Part shown: positions 32,440 through 43,886 of the stretch, one piece after another
Layout of the letters: the number at the start of each line of letters is the position of its first letter
Numbering within the stretch: position 1 is the first letter of the stretch
NCBI GenBank assembly: GCA_027922465.2
Contig: BQMF02000122.1
Coordinates: forward strand, 62,001-126,000
Direction of reading: 5' to 3'
DNA length: 64,000 nt
Origin: Turritopsis dohrnii
Taxonomy: Eukaryota > Cnidaria > Hydrozoa > Anthoathecata > Oceaniidae
Notes under the pieces: model-generated
What the model was told of the DNA's origin: nothing
Seen by the model: the letters and a program-made list of their open reading frames with translations, nothing else
Databases searched by the model: none
Translations under genes and position numbers: made by a program

Positions 32440-35400
32440 TTTATTATTATTATTATTATTATCAATATTTATACAGCATTTTTCGTCAGTAAAGTATATA
32501 TACTGTTATCAATGAAATAGCTGTAGTAAAATAAAATAAAATAAAGGTTACAATTGTATATTAAGTATTAGAAATAAATAAATCGGCCTAAAAGTAGGAA
32601 TTAAGGGGATAAAGCAAAAATTAAATTATAGGGAAGCACCTCTAAAATGAAAACGGAAAAAATTGAGCGAAATGTCACTGTGTAGAAACTGAAAATCAAA
32701 ATTAAGCCAAATGCAGAGGATTAGTGAAAACTGAGTGGATAGAAAATCACATATTGTAGGAGAATTACAATTATCCCATACAATTACTCCATGCCAGAGA
32801 CATTGAAAATTGAATTATAAGTGAAAGTATACAAAAAAGATATAAAAGATAAAATATATAAAGAATATGTAAAAAATATATAGGAGATAAAATTTGTTAA
32901 AAACACTTTACAAATATAAAAGATAAAAGCTACTTTATTGAAATGAATAAACGAAGCAGCAGAGGGTTTGGCTAACAACAATTGGAAATCATGAGAATAG
33001 CTGTAGAAATAGAATTCGATTTGAAATTGGATCGTAGGAACTGATGTAATACGTAAAAAATTGGTAATCAAACAAACATATTCTTAATTTTGTTTTTAAA
33101 TAACTTCATATTTTTCTCCATAACAATAGCATTTGGTAGCGAGTTGTATATGACTGCGCCATTGAAACTAAACATTTTCCTTCCAATTTCAGTTCGTACT
33201 TTGGGTAAATTCAGATATTTTCCTTTGCCTCGAGTGTTATATTGATGATTAAAAATATCGAAGTAGTTATTGTAAAGTTCTGGGGCACCGTTATTCAGAA
33301 TTTTATGGACAGCTACAGCAACTCGTTCCGAACATAACTGATTTACTCCAGGCCATTGGTTTTGGTTCATCATTTTACCATGGGCAATTCGCTGAGCTCG
33401 ATTTTGTAGTGCTTGAAATTTTTTGGAGACTGTGGACATGGTAAGCACTTCGTTTTCGTTTGCTGTTATTAAAGGCTGGATCATCGATTTATAAATTAAT
33501 TCTGCGGTGTACGGAGATATATCTTTACGAATACATGATGACAATACTTTCTAAGCGGTTTTGGCAAAATGTGGCTTGAATGACAGATTTTGGTCAAGCA
33601 TAGTACCAAGGTACTCATAACTGCTAACAGCATTAATCGGTGTTTGGTTTCCAACGATGGCAAGGCTGGAGGAAATTTTTAATTTCTTGGCAGTTCCAAA
33701 AAGAACAGTTTCAGTTTTACCAGGTTTAAGATTGACTATTAAGGCATTATTACGAAACCAGTGGAGTACATTGTCAAAATCAGCATTCAGCACTTCGCAG
33801 ATATGTTTATCGTTTTTATCACTGAAGAATAGTACCATATCGCCAGCATAAAGTAGTATCTCAGCCTTGTCAATGGAATACACGATGTCGCTGATGTGAA
33901 GTAGGAAAAGGAGCGGACCTAGGATTGATCCTTGGGGTACCCCGGTTGAAACAAACTCTACTTCTGATAAATGATCTTCATATTGGACGAATTGCTGTCT
34001 CCCAAATAGATAATCCGCAAACCATTCATACTTTTTTCCATGTATACCATATTTTGGTAGTTTAGACAGTAAAGTTGCATGGTCGACTGTGTCGAATGCT
34101 TTGCGAAGATTAATATAAATAACACCTGTAAGTTTTCCAGCATCCATACCTCTACGTATTTGATCAGTAAGATGAACTATAGCGTGTTTCGTACTACATC
34201 TTTTTCTAAAACCAAATTGGCGTTTCGTGAGTAAGTTGTTTGACTCTAGGTATTCGTAGAGTGATTTATGAACGATTTTCTCCACAATTTTTGATATTAT
34301 GGGCAATATGGATATAGGGCGGTAATTGTCAAAAAGCATGTGGTTGCCAGACTTGTAAATGGGTGATATTTTTCCGATTTTTTCTTCATTTGAAAAAGTT
34401 GAGGAAGCTAGAGAACGGTTGATCAGATCCGTTAATATATAGGCAATTTCCTTAGCGCCATCTTTTAGCAAGTCCGACGGTATCTGGTCAATGCCAGGAG
34501 ATTTTCCGTTTTTAAGTCGTTTTAGTTCATTAATAACATCTCTTAATACCACTTCTTTGAATTGGAATTTGTGTTTGTATGGGTTAATTTGGTCTGAGAG
34601 ATTTTGATGAGCTCTCCAAACACGACTTGAAACATTTATGACCGAGTCTTGAAGATTTTTTCCGATATGCGTAAAAAATGAATTGAAACAATTAGCTATA
34701 GTTTTTTTATCGCTGATATCAGTGTGATTGTTTAGAAATGATTTCGGTAATTTTTTCGATCTACTTTTAGACGGATAACATTTCTTGACTTGGTCCCAAA
34801 ATTTTTTCGGGTTGTGCTTTTCTTCTTTTAGCAAATTTCTTTGAAAGTTAGCTTTTGACGCTTTGATATGATAAGTAACAGAGTTTCTTAGTTTGCGATA
34901 TGCTTTCCATTCATGTTCAGAGTTTGATCGTCGTGCTTTACGTAAGTGGAAATCGCGGTCTTTTATAAGTTGTCGAATTTCCGAGGTCATCCAGCGACAT
35001 TCTTTTCCTCGTACTAATTTCTCTCTCATTGGTGCATGCCTTTGTATAATATCAGAAAGGATATGTTTAAATAAACACCATGCTTTATTCAATGACTTTT
35101 CTTTTATCACCTTGACCCATGGTGCATTGCGCAAATCATTTTTATAATTATCTTTGTTATACTTCGAATAATCACGATATAATAATTTTCGAGGCTGGAA
35201 CTTTCCAACATTTAATTTACGAATACATCCAATTAAGTCGTGGTCACTCAACGATAATGGTGTAACAATATGATCAGCTATATTATGTTTTTGTGATGTG
35301 AAGATGACATCAATAAGTGTATGCGTACTTTTAGCAATTCTCGTGGGCGATTCAATGATCTGCTTCATATTAAAACACGCTAAAAGGTCTTTAATAGTCT

Positions 35401-36450
35401 TTTGAGTTTTTGAGATCAAGTAATCACAGTTAAGGTTCCCAATGATTATGACTTCTTTGTTCTCTTCTGAACTGCTAGCTAGGATAGTTTCAAGCGCGTC
35501 GGTAAAATTACGATGTAAGTGTAGCGAAGAATCAGGGGGTTTATACATGATCATAATTATGATAGAAGCAGCATTTTTAGGCAAAAGCTCAATACATATA
35601 GACTCAACTTCTTCCTTTTCCAGATCAAATCTCCTTCTCCAGTTTAAATCATTTCTAATATAACATAAAACTCCACCTCCTTGTCCTGTTGAACGGTCTT
35701 TTCGAACGAATGTATACCCGTCTATTGCCAGCTCATCATCACTTATTGTGCTATTTGTATGTGTTTTGGTAATACCAAATATATGTATATTTTTACGTGT
35801 GTGTGAGAACATAAAATTAAGTTAATGTATTTTATTTCTCAAGCCGTTGATGTTTTGATGCAAAATTTTGAGTCCACGTTTCGCAATAAATGAGTTTAAC
35901 TTTGTGTAAATTCTAGGATTAACATCCTCTTCATTTTCATTAGCATTTGTGTTTTTATTGTGACAAGTGTTACAATATAATTTTTCATCGTTGTGCATAA
36001 GTTTGTCGTGTAAACATTTCAGATGAAAATGATCTGAGCACCCACAACAAATTCCAATCGATTGATTTTTACGAACTACTTTACTACAGCAAGCACAAGT
36101 GACTTTCGTTGGTCCTGGACAGATTTCTATATCACCGGAAAGTAGGAGCAAAATTAAAATCCAAGCACACCTTTCTCTACTCTGAAGTTCAAAATAGCCA
36201 TATTGTTTTAACTGCCACAACGAGGAGTATGTAAACGTTTCTTCATTAAGTTCAGTGAATTCTCCATGTTGTAAACCATAAACACTTGAATCTGCATTAC
36301 ATAAGACGGTTTTCTGACATAAAATAACAAAAAGCATCCATATCGCTTTCATCAACACGAGCGTGACCGTCCTTGTTGATGCCATCATGAATATGAATAT
36401 GTTGTTTATGAATATGTTTTCACGTTTTCTGGAAACGATAGGAATTTCTT
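32440..36450 (-). mobile_element. LINE-C, nearly full-length non-LTR retrotransposon
   Basis: One long minus-strand frame is followed by a 600-bp AT-rich 3' UTR ending in an (ATA)n tail at 32440-32462, the usual simple-repeat tail of such LINEs. The 5' end is near 36450, just upstream of the ATG of the Harbinger-3 partner. No clear target duplication was recognised. Confidence 0.75.
33068..36385 (-). pseudogene. LINE-C polyprotein: PHD finger, endonuclease, reverse transcriptase
   Basis: A single frame of over 1,100 codons has only two in-frame stops (TAA at 35822, TAG at 33551). The likely start is MMASTRTVTLVLMKAIW near 36385, a hydrophobic N-terminus. A PHD-like finger follows (CACCSKVVRKNQS, HFHLKCL, YCNTC), then an endonuclease-exonuclease-phosphatase (EEP) domain starting LKILHQNINGLRNKI, then RT (DNYRPISILPIISKIVEKI, RQFGFRK, STGVPQGSILGPLLFLLHISD). 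Catalytic residues are altered: EEP box GNLNCD for GDFN, TKTHTN for SETHxN, RT IYINLRKAFD for VDxxKAFD, and LLYAGD for YADD. It is therefore dead despite the long frame. The C-terminal region (TRGKGKYLNLPKVRTE) is typical of Jockey/CR1-like elements. Confidence 0.8.
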
Positions 36451-36459
36451 TTAAAAAAG

Positions 36460-37293
36460 ATGCCTGCAGAAACAACAGAGAATACTAAACAGTAAGTTTT
36501 CATTTATTTAAATGCACTTAATGTTAAAAAAATATCACAAAAATGTTTTATTTTGACTTTTTTTAACTCTGTGATGAGAAAAAAAAATACCAATTTTATC
36601 TTTTTTATTTTGTAGACGACAAATGTTGTGGTCAGAGCAACATGATATTTACTTACTTCGAGAAACTCTGCACTTACAGCCTTGGACTCAACGTTATGGA
36701 AGTGTCAAGCGGGGACAGTGTTGGGATGAAGTTGCAGCTATTTTAAGCTCCTTGGAAGAATCAATGTTCAAAGTAGCACCTCGATCAGTTAGAGATCGTT
36801 ATAGTCTTTTAGTCAAGAAGTACAAAAAAAGTGGAGTGATGAGGAAAAGGCATCTGGAATTTCACCAGAGCACAGTGAAATTGATGAGGCGTTGCTAGAT
36901 CTTATACAGAGATTTGATGAGGCTGATAAGGAAAGAAAAAAGGATACAGCTGAAAAAAAATCCAAAAACGAAGAAGAACTTGTTAAAGCACAAGAAATTA
37001 GGAAATTGTCACTGGAAACATTTGGTGAGTCACAGAATCGTAAAGAAGGTGATGTAGAACCAAAGTGTAAACGTGTACGTAGATCATCATCTGATGTGTT
37101 CACATTTTTAGCCGAAAAATCAGAGAGAGAATTTAAACTTCGACAGGAAGAATTAAAATTGAAACAGCAGGAAATTATGCTTCAAACTCAGCAAATCCAT
37201 AATACACAGCAGGCACAACAGGCTCAACTTGCTATGCTTCAGCAGCAAAATGTATTGGTGTTAGAAATGTTTAAAAAATTTAACAAAGAGTGA
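36460..37293 (+). pseudogene. Harbinger-3 partner protein (Myb/SANT-like, coiled-coil C-terminus), one frameshift
   Basis: Exon 1 36460-36491 (MPAETTENTKQ) ends before GTAAGT; exon 2 starts at 36616 after TTTTGTAG and continues in phase as RQMLWSEQHDIYLLRE. The SANT-like domain has WSEQHDIYLLRETL, GQCWDEVAAIL and RSVRDRYSLLVKKYKK. One base is missing in an A run near 36826; in the shifted frame the protein continues KWSDEEKASGISPEHSEIDEA, then a Lys/Glu-rich stretch and a Gln-rich coiled coil (QQEIMLQTQQIHNTQQAQQ) to 37293. A single indel in a homopolymer could be a sequencing error. It is the usual partner of this branch of Harbinger nucleases. Confidence 0.78.
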
Positions 37294-37455
37294 CAATATA
37301 ACTTTCTTGCTTGTGATGGCTTATTTCTGTTGAACTTTTTGTTATCATGCAGCATGGAATGTTGCTATTGTACATGCTGCATATTTTATATAAACTATTT
37401 TACAATTAAATTACAGTCCATTCTAAGTATATTTTTCATAACTTTTCAAAAGACT

Positions 37456-38519
37456 TCACTGAAAATATTTGTTAATTGATATAGGTTGTAAGCCAAAATA
37501 TTTTGAAGTTGTATTCCCATACAAGCAAGTACGAGCATTTTGCATTAAGGCACAACAAAGATACATTTTTCCAACAGCACTTAGTTGTAGTTTCAGTCCT
37601 TTTTTGAAGTCCAGAAATTTGAAATAGTATATGACGTCACCAAAGATCCACTCGACAGATATTCTTACTTCACTCATTTATTCCATGCCTGCTGCAAAGG
37701 AGTCATGGCAGCACCCTTAAAGGGGCCCATCAATTGTGGTCTGAGTGGATATGCTGGGTCACCATATATGCATAAAATGTTGTGATTTGGGCCATGTGCG
37801 TATTCTTGAAGTTCACGAAACAAACCTGAGTCACCATGCATACCACTATCATGCTTTCTTCCCTCAACAGGTCCATAGAGATTGGCAATAAGGCCATTTG
37901 GTGCGACAGCAGATTGAAATTTAATGGCATGAACCTTTTTGTGCCCATTGTATACTATTCGTTGATTTTCCCCAGGTCCAGATATGGGTCTGACAGTTCC
38001 ATCAACAAATCCCCAACAGTTTTCTAGAGGAGCACCCATATGATGAACTACATCAGCAAAAACTTGAAGATTAGCAGGAGAAAGCCAATTTTGATTCATG
38101 GTACTCAGTAAATGACCCCATCTCCTATATATAAACGTCATGATGTGATTGCTGTTCAAGCATATTTCTGGTACAGGCCTGCCAAACCGACCGATTATAT
38201 CCAAGTATCTGCAGGGGTAAGCAAACCTCTTCAGAAATATGCAAAGTGCTTCAACAACAACTACTTTAGTTCCATTGTAGCAAACTACAAATTCAGGAAT
38301 TTCCAACACTTCACACAGTAAATAGATATCATTTTTCTCGAATTTAAACTCTGAAATACATTCGTCATTTTCCAAGTTCTCCAAAACAAACCTAGGGTAA
38401 TTCCAATAGGGCAAACTTAAATTATTTTTCCTACTTAAATCGTAGAGCAATATACATTCTTCATCATTCAAGTCTCCAATATCATAAGCAACAAATAAAA
38501 GCTCTTCATATATCTTCAT
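37456..38519 (-). pseudogene. Harbinger-3 DDE nuclease/transposase (HARBI1-like), one frameshift
   Basis: About 355 residues. Blocks: YLDIIGRFGRPVPEICL (helix-turn-helix-like), ENCWGFVDGTVRPI (Asp), GPVEGRKHDSGMH (Asp), CIYGDPAYPLRPQLMGPF (Asp), then QQAWNK and, one frame over, MSEVRISVEWIFGDVI with the catalytic Glu. The only break is a one-base loss in AATAAATGAG at about 37677. Length and motif order are normal for the family. The N-terminus MKIYEELLFVAYDIGDL at 38519 needs no upstream exon. Confidence 0.82.
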
Positions 38520-38700
38520 TTTTTAATTTCAAAAGCGATTGAAACTGTGCAATGTGTGAGAATGTTTGCACAAATTATGCGCCATGTTTAAGGTTTTCGA
38601 TTTTCTTAACCTCGTCGTTTTCGATGACGAGAACGTAAACCTTAATCATAGAACCTCGGCACCGTTTTCGTTCTCGTCGTCGGATCTTAAACTCGCTATT

Positions 38701-38902
38701 ATTTCTTATCTTTTACGCAACGTTAGTGTGAGACCCAAATAGAACACGATGTTTAGGGAAAATTCTCTCGTTAAACAATAGGGATAACTGATGTTTTTAG
38801 GGGATTAGGTATGATAAACTTTGGGTCTAATTTTTTGGGGGGGACAGATCTGTGACGTCATCAAAATCTTTGATCGATGATATCTCGGTAGCGGTTGGTT
38901 CC
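38701..38902 (+). mobile_element. Right piece of the Helitron remnant hosting Harbinger-3
   Basis: ATTTCTTATCTTTTACGC, AATAGGGATAACTGA, TTGGGTCTAATTTTTTGGGG and TGACGTCATCAAAATC occur in the same order as in Helitron-3. Similarity ends near 38902 and no CTAG end follows. Confidence 0.6.
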
Positions 38903-39724
38903 TTCATTTATAGCAGAATTTTATTTTTCTGTCAAAGTCAGCCTGTGTAAATATGTTTTTAATAATAATAAGATACCGTTTGTGGAAAATACAAATATGA
39001 TGAACAACTGCCAAACTTTTCAAAATTTTAATATTTTGCACATCTTTTTACGTAAGCACCCCCTAGTTAATAAAAATTAACGTTTTATCGGTTTATTTTC
39101 ACGAGTTGCTGTAATAATGAAAATTGCTTAAAATTCAACTCTCTTTCCACCGATACCAAAGTTGAGTATTTTTGATGAAAAAACTTTTTCCTACCTGTTG
39201 ACGGCAATGATATAATGACGTCCAAATTTTGGGCACCCCACCAACTTATTTATGGTATATAATCCTCATGCAAAATTTCAGACTTTATTCACAAAATTGA
39301 ACAATTTTTTTCTTATCAACTTGTCTCTGAGACTCAGGATCAGGTTCTATATTCAGTGCCTTAACAGCTTTCCAATTTGTAACTTTCCCATTTTTATAAA
39401 ACTTCAGTACATTTTTTACAGTACTAAATGGAATATTACTTTCAAGGCATTTCCAACATATTGTGGTTTCTGAATATGTTTTTGATGGGTTAGTTCTGAT
39501 ATTACTTCTGATAAATTGGCTTCTGTAGGCTTCCTTTAACAGTTATATACAGATAACACCTCCAATAATTTTTTCTCCTCTTCAGGATCATAGTTTTACA
39601 ACATTTTTGAAACGCTTTGGGAATTGCGAAGTAATTCAACTTAAACCAAAATTTTCCAATCAGCTTTCCAATCATTATTGCATCCAATCATATGAGAAGC
39701 AAATAATTGATTAAAAGAGGACGA
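38903..39724. other. Noncoding, nothing recognised
   Basis: AT-rich. Small open frames show no motifs on either strand. Confidence 0.5.
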
Positions 39725-40040
39725 GAAGAGGACGGCTTAGCCATGGCTTCTCAGCCGCTATCCGAATTTGAACCCGCGATCAAGGGCGAGGCAAAGATAT
39801 TCGAACGATATATGGATGATATCCTGAGAAACATTGAATTTCCATGCTTTGTCAACAAAGAGGTATAAGAGATCTGTTGTCGAGGGTCTGGTATACAGAG
39901 TTGACCAATCTTGGAGCCATTGGAAGAACGTCGACAAAAGCTAAGGATATGCTTGAACGTAACCAATACCCTCCGCAGTTCTATGACCCCATCATTAAAG
40001 TGACAATCAATATTATTAACGAAAATTATGCATTATTTTT
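39725..40040 (+). pseudogene. Penelope-like RT remnant (catalytic region and thumb)
   Basis: One frame reads EDGLAMASQPLSEFEPAIKGEAKIFERYMDDILRNIE: the EDGLAMG box followed after a short gap by YMDD, as in Penelope-type RT, with a deletion between. Other frames continue YKRSVVEGLVYRV and AKDMLERNQYPPQFYDPII, matching the thumb and linker. Multiple frameshifts. 40040-40390 may continue the remnant (LLTKLPYEQN, LMTSNKKPCILL) but this is uncertain. Confidence 0.55.
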
Positions 40041-40534
40041 TTCATTTTAGGTTGAGCATAGACTGCTGACCAAATTACCTTACGAACAGAATTTAATCAA
40101 ATAAAATCAAAAAGTGGTATAGTGGTAAAGTTTGGAAAATTGAATGGTGTAAAAGGAAAACATTCATTTATGGCACTTGATCTCCATCAATAAGTTGATG
40201 ACGTCCAACAAGAAACCATGCATACTATTAGGCGAGTCGCAAGCTCAATATTTCAACAGCAAACTGCAAGTAGTTGAATCAGAAAAAGCGTCCTGTGGTA
40301 CACAGCACAATGAAGATGTGACATTCATATTAAATGTTGAACAAAGAGAGATTGGAAATGCTAGAATCAGCTAGTTGTGATTTCCCTGGAGATATACAGC
40401 TGCTTAATGTCCAGTATCTACCAAATTTACAGAAGTCCTTACGAACCACCACAGTTGGCATGGAAAGTATAAACATCTCATCAGTATGCCATTCATTTCT
40501 ATACAATGCTAAAGTTCACACTTTTCAGTAAGCA

Positions 40535-41660
40535 TAAATTCCAAAAAGTAAACATCACATAAGTTCACGGCTGTTGTGTTTTATGCACTTTTGTTAAAAT
40601 TGCGTGACAAGACACCAACACGTTCAGTGATTCACATGGAAACCAATCCTTTAGATAACAAATACGGTTTCAAAATATGAACAAATTAAATTTATGGTTT
40701 TATTCCTTTTTTGTTAAATTCAATAAACTGTTTTACAATAGACATTTCTACTTCATCTATTTAGATTTCGAACTTGGGATTTTGAAGTGATATGTAAACG
40801 AGTTGACAGAGAAAATGGCTTTTTAAAGCGTTTCTCGTAAAAGCAGCTGGGATTGAAAAATAATGCAAAACTTTCTCATTGAAATGTCTTGGTATCACTC
40901 AACCTTGAGAATAAAATGTTAAAGTGTGGGAAAAGCGAGAAAACCTTGGGAAGATAACAAATATATCGAACGTCCAAAAGTAACCTTGGGAAAATGTGAT
41001 GTATAAAAGGCACTCGAGAACCATAACATTTGACTGATTGTTTCAATCATGGAAAACCTGAGTGATGAATTACAGCAATTTTATAATCGGTACATAGTCA
41101 ATATAAGTGATATAGTGCCAGAGAACTCTTTCTACCAATGCAGTTTGTCCGAAAGTAGCTTCAATTGGCCTCAGCACTACATCACTTAACATGAAAATAA
41201 GCTGTATAACTTTTTAAAAGAAGGGAAAAAATAGAAAAGCGGCAACAACAAACAGTGATGCCTGTTGATGGAGGGCGTATAAATTACACTGCAGAGGATT
41301 ATTTCAATAAGTCAAGCAGCGAACACAGGTTATTAATAGTAACATAGTTAATGACTTTACTTATAATACAATTTTCGTATTTCCTACGAAGGTGTCCTAA
41401 TGACATTTTCCATATCATTTTCTAGTTGGCAATTGATGATGAAATCAAAAAGGCAGGGATGTGTCGCAAAGAGAACAGGAAAAGGAGAAGTGTCGTCAAA
41501 GAAAGAGAAAATGCTACCTCATCAGTAACTTTAAATTCCAAAAAGTAAATATCACGTAAGTTCACTACTGTTATGTTTTATGCACTTTCTTGCTGACTTT
41601 ATTTTAAGGTTACTTGTAGGTTAAAAATTGTGTGATACAACACGTTCAGCGATTCACAAA
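40535..41660 (+). repeat. Pair of ~130-bp direct repeats about 990 bp apart
   Basis: AAATTCCAAAAAGTAAAC at about 40545 and again near 41532 is followed in both by ATCAC(A/G)TAAGTTCAC, CTGTT(G/A)TGTTTTATGCAC, and later CAACACGTTCAG(T/C)GATTCACA. Between them is a 46-codon ORF (41049, MENLSDELQQFYNRY) and a possible exon at 41428 (LAIDDEIKKAGMCRKENRKRR) after TTTCTAG. This could be a degraded LTR pair or a segmental duplication; I cannot tell. Confidence 0.45.
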
Positions 41661-42629
41661 AGAATCAGTCAAAAGATCCGCCACAAAAAGCATTATTTTA
41701 AGTTACAGTATATAACCTAACAACTTTCTTGAATGCGATCATACTTTTCCAACTTTTAATACTTGAATAATGACTTGTATGTTTTTAATGTTATAGTGCC
41801 GAGGCAAGGATTTGCAAGCCATTCCAAATATATTCGTAAACAGAAAGAACAAAACACTGTGAGTGAGGAGTGTGATAATCAACCTTTGGCTCAACCAGAT
41901 CATCAGTGCTGCAATGGAAGAGGTCAAGGTGAAAGAAGAAGAGCTTCCAACATATCCACTGCCTGTAGCAACGGCATACTCACGAATATAGTATACCGTC
42001 TTAGAAAGCATTAGCAAAGGCAAAGATGGCGAGTGATATTTACGATTAAACTATTACAAAGTCATAGACAAAAAACTTCTCGTATTAAGGCCCCTGTAGT
42101 TCTGTCACCAAAGTGAATGATCAATATCCTGAGAATTTTGGTGCGAAAAAACTGAGTGTGTATATTTAAAACAAATATGATTGAATCCAATAGAAGAAAG
42201 CGTTGATAGATACATATATGCTAATTACCCGCAAGAAAAATATGCAGAATTCAAAGAAAGTCTGCTAGAGCCAAGAAACCTCTACAAAATCTAAGGGATT
42301 ATGTACAGCTGCCATCTTCCCAAGTTGTGAACTCAAAGATGTCCATGCACGATATATCTATCACACAAGAAGTGATGTAAAGAAAGGAAGAAAGGAACAA
42401 GATTATGAAAAGCAAACTAGACTCAGTGTTGCAAATAACGATAGATCATCGGTTTTTGCTGAACCTTTGTGAGCTTTGGATCAGTCAAAACAAATGAAGA
42501 TTTTTTGAAATGACCGAATCAAATTTACTGACTTTTGCAAAATTTCTCCATTTACCCACATTCACTTCTTAAAGTCTTAAACAGATTCATAATCATCCTG
42601 CATTCTTTCCTGTAGCCTCTATGTTCTTC
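41661..42629 (+). other. Unassigned region with exon-like fragments
   Basis: Short coding-like stretches occur in different plus-strand frames: AMEEVKVKEEELPTYPLPV near 41920 and SYCELKDVHARYIYHTRSD-like near 42330-42400. No family was recognised and stops are frequent. They may belong to the Helitron whose helicase end follows. Confidence 0.3.
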
Positions 42630-43105
42630 ATATTGCACAAAGTGCTCGTGTGTAGATTCTGTTGATGATCAAGAAGAGATTGACCTGTATCTGATGGAGT
42701 TCATCAATTCGCTTTCTCCTTCTGGAATGCCTCCTCACTGGTTGAACTTGAAAGTCAACAGTATAGTGATGCTGCTGCGGAATTTATTGTTGAAGGATGG
42801 TTTATGCAACGGCACTCGAATAGTCATCCGTAACCTCCGAGAGAGTATCCTTGATTGTGAAGTGCTGACGGGTATCTCCGCTGGAAATCGGGTGCTCATT
42901 CCTAGAGTAAAATTATGTCTCAATGATACCAACCTCCCATTGTTCTCGGTTTGTCCTACGCAATTACCATAAACAAAAGTCAAGGTCAGACTTTGGAACG
43001 GGTTGGTAATTACATGCAAAGGCCTTGCTTCAGTCACCGTCAACTGTATGTTGCATTTTCAAGAACACAAAGCTTTGAAGCGGTGAAAGAAATACTTTTA
43101 TATAC
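42630..43105 (+). pseudogene. Helitron PIF1-type helicase, C-terminal remnant
   Basis: The reading DSVDDQEEIDLYLMEFINSL and SPSGMPPHWLNLKVNSIVMLLRN is followed by GLCNGTRIVIRNL and AGNRVLIPRVKL. One frame over come AITINKSQGQTLERVG and HRQLYVAFSRTQSF. These are the C-terminal motifs (V and VI) of the PIF1-like helicase in Helitron RepHel proteins. Helicase motifs I-IV and the Rep domain are not seen. One or two frameshifts break it. Confidence 0.72.
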
Positions 43106-43159
43106 CTAGCAAAAATATATGTGCAATTGATATTAAATGTTTTGAATTGAAACTTTACA

Positions 43160-43366
43160 CAAGATTAATGAGGAGGCATTACCTGGAAATTAAATTGGTA
43201 TACATTGAATTGAATTGCATTGAAATAGATTACATGAGATTACCTGCAATAAGATTACCTGCAAAATTGAACATTACATTACACATTACATTACACATTA
43301 GATTGCCTGCAAATTAAAGTAGTTTACATTGAATTGAATTACCTTGAAATGAAAGTAGTTTACAAG
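43160..43366. repeat. Simple, imperfect ATTACATT / TTGAATTG repeats
   Basis: GATTACATGAGATTACCTGC, ACATTACACATTACATTAC and TTACATTGAATTGAATT are repeated with small changes. A related patch follows the right end of the Mutator element at 53865-53930, so the element probably inserted into this repeat tract. Confidence 0.5.
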
Positions 43367-43886
43367 GTGGTAAGAGGGGAAAAAAATTATCTTTTGAACG
43401 AGCAAAGATAATGGTTTGGAATTTTGTCAGTCTTTTCAGGGTATCAAAAAACTAAGAAAAGAGTGAAAAAAATGTTTTTTCCACTTTTCAAAAATGCTGA
43501 ATCAGCAAAAATATGCATTTTTTTTAGATCTACGGGAAACAGAATATCTCAATAACCATCAATGCTATACCTTTCAAATTTTCAACACTTGTTAATCATA
43601 TATTGGAGCTGTGATTGGCCCAATTTTTTAACAAACAGAGTAAAACTTAACAAGATATGAAGAAAACAGTCAACCCAATTTTTAAAAAACAAAAAGTGCA
43701 AAAATTTTGAAATGACAAAATCCCATAGCTTGCCAACTATGGGTAAACTATCCTAAATATTGGGCCAATCACAGGCTATCAATAAGATGAACATTTCCTG
43801 AAAATTTCAAGTAAAACGGACAAATTGATAAAAAATTATGGTGTTTCCCCTCTCAAAAAACACAGTTTTCAGAAAAACGCGAAAAA

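Larger units (their letters stand above)
32327..38697. mobile_element. PIF/Harbinger element (Harbinger-3) containing LINE-C
   Basis: Ends read AGCGAGTTTAAGATCCGACG inward on both sides (27 matching bases, through GACGAGAA), flanked by the 3-bp duplication ATT (32324-32326, 38698-38700). It encodes a SANT-type partner on plus (36460-37293) and a DDE nuclease on minus (38519-37456), converging. LINE-C (about 32440-36450) lies between the left TIR and the partner gene, so without it the element is about 2.4 kb. Each gene has a single-base loss in an A run and no other damage, so the element is young. Confidence 0.85.

Noticed and set aside
32440..32462. (TTA)n microsatellite as an independent repeat
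   Set aside because: It is better explained as the 3' tail of LINE-C, at the expected end of its 3' UTR.
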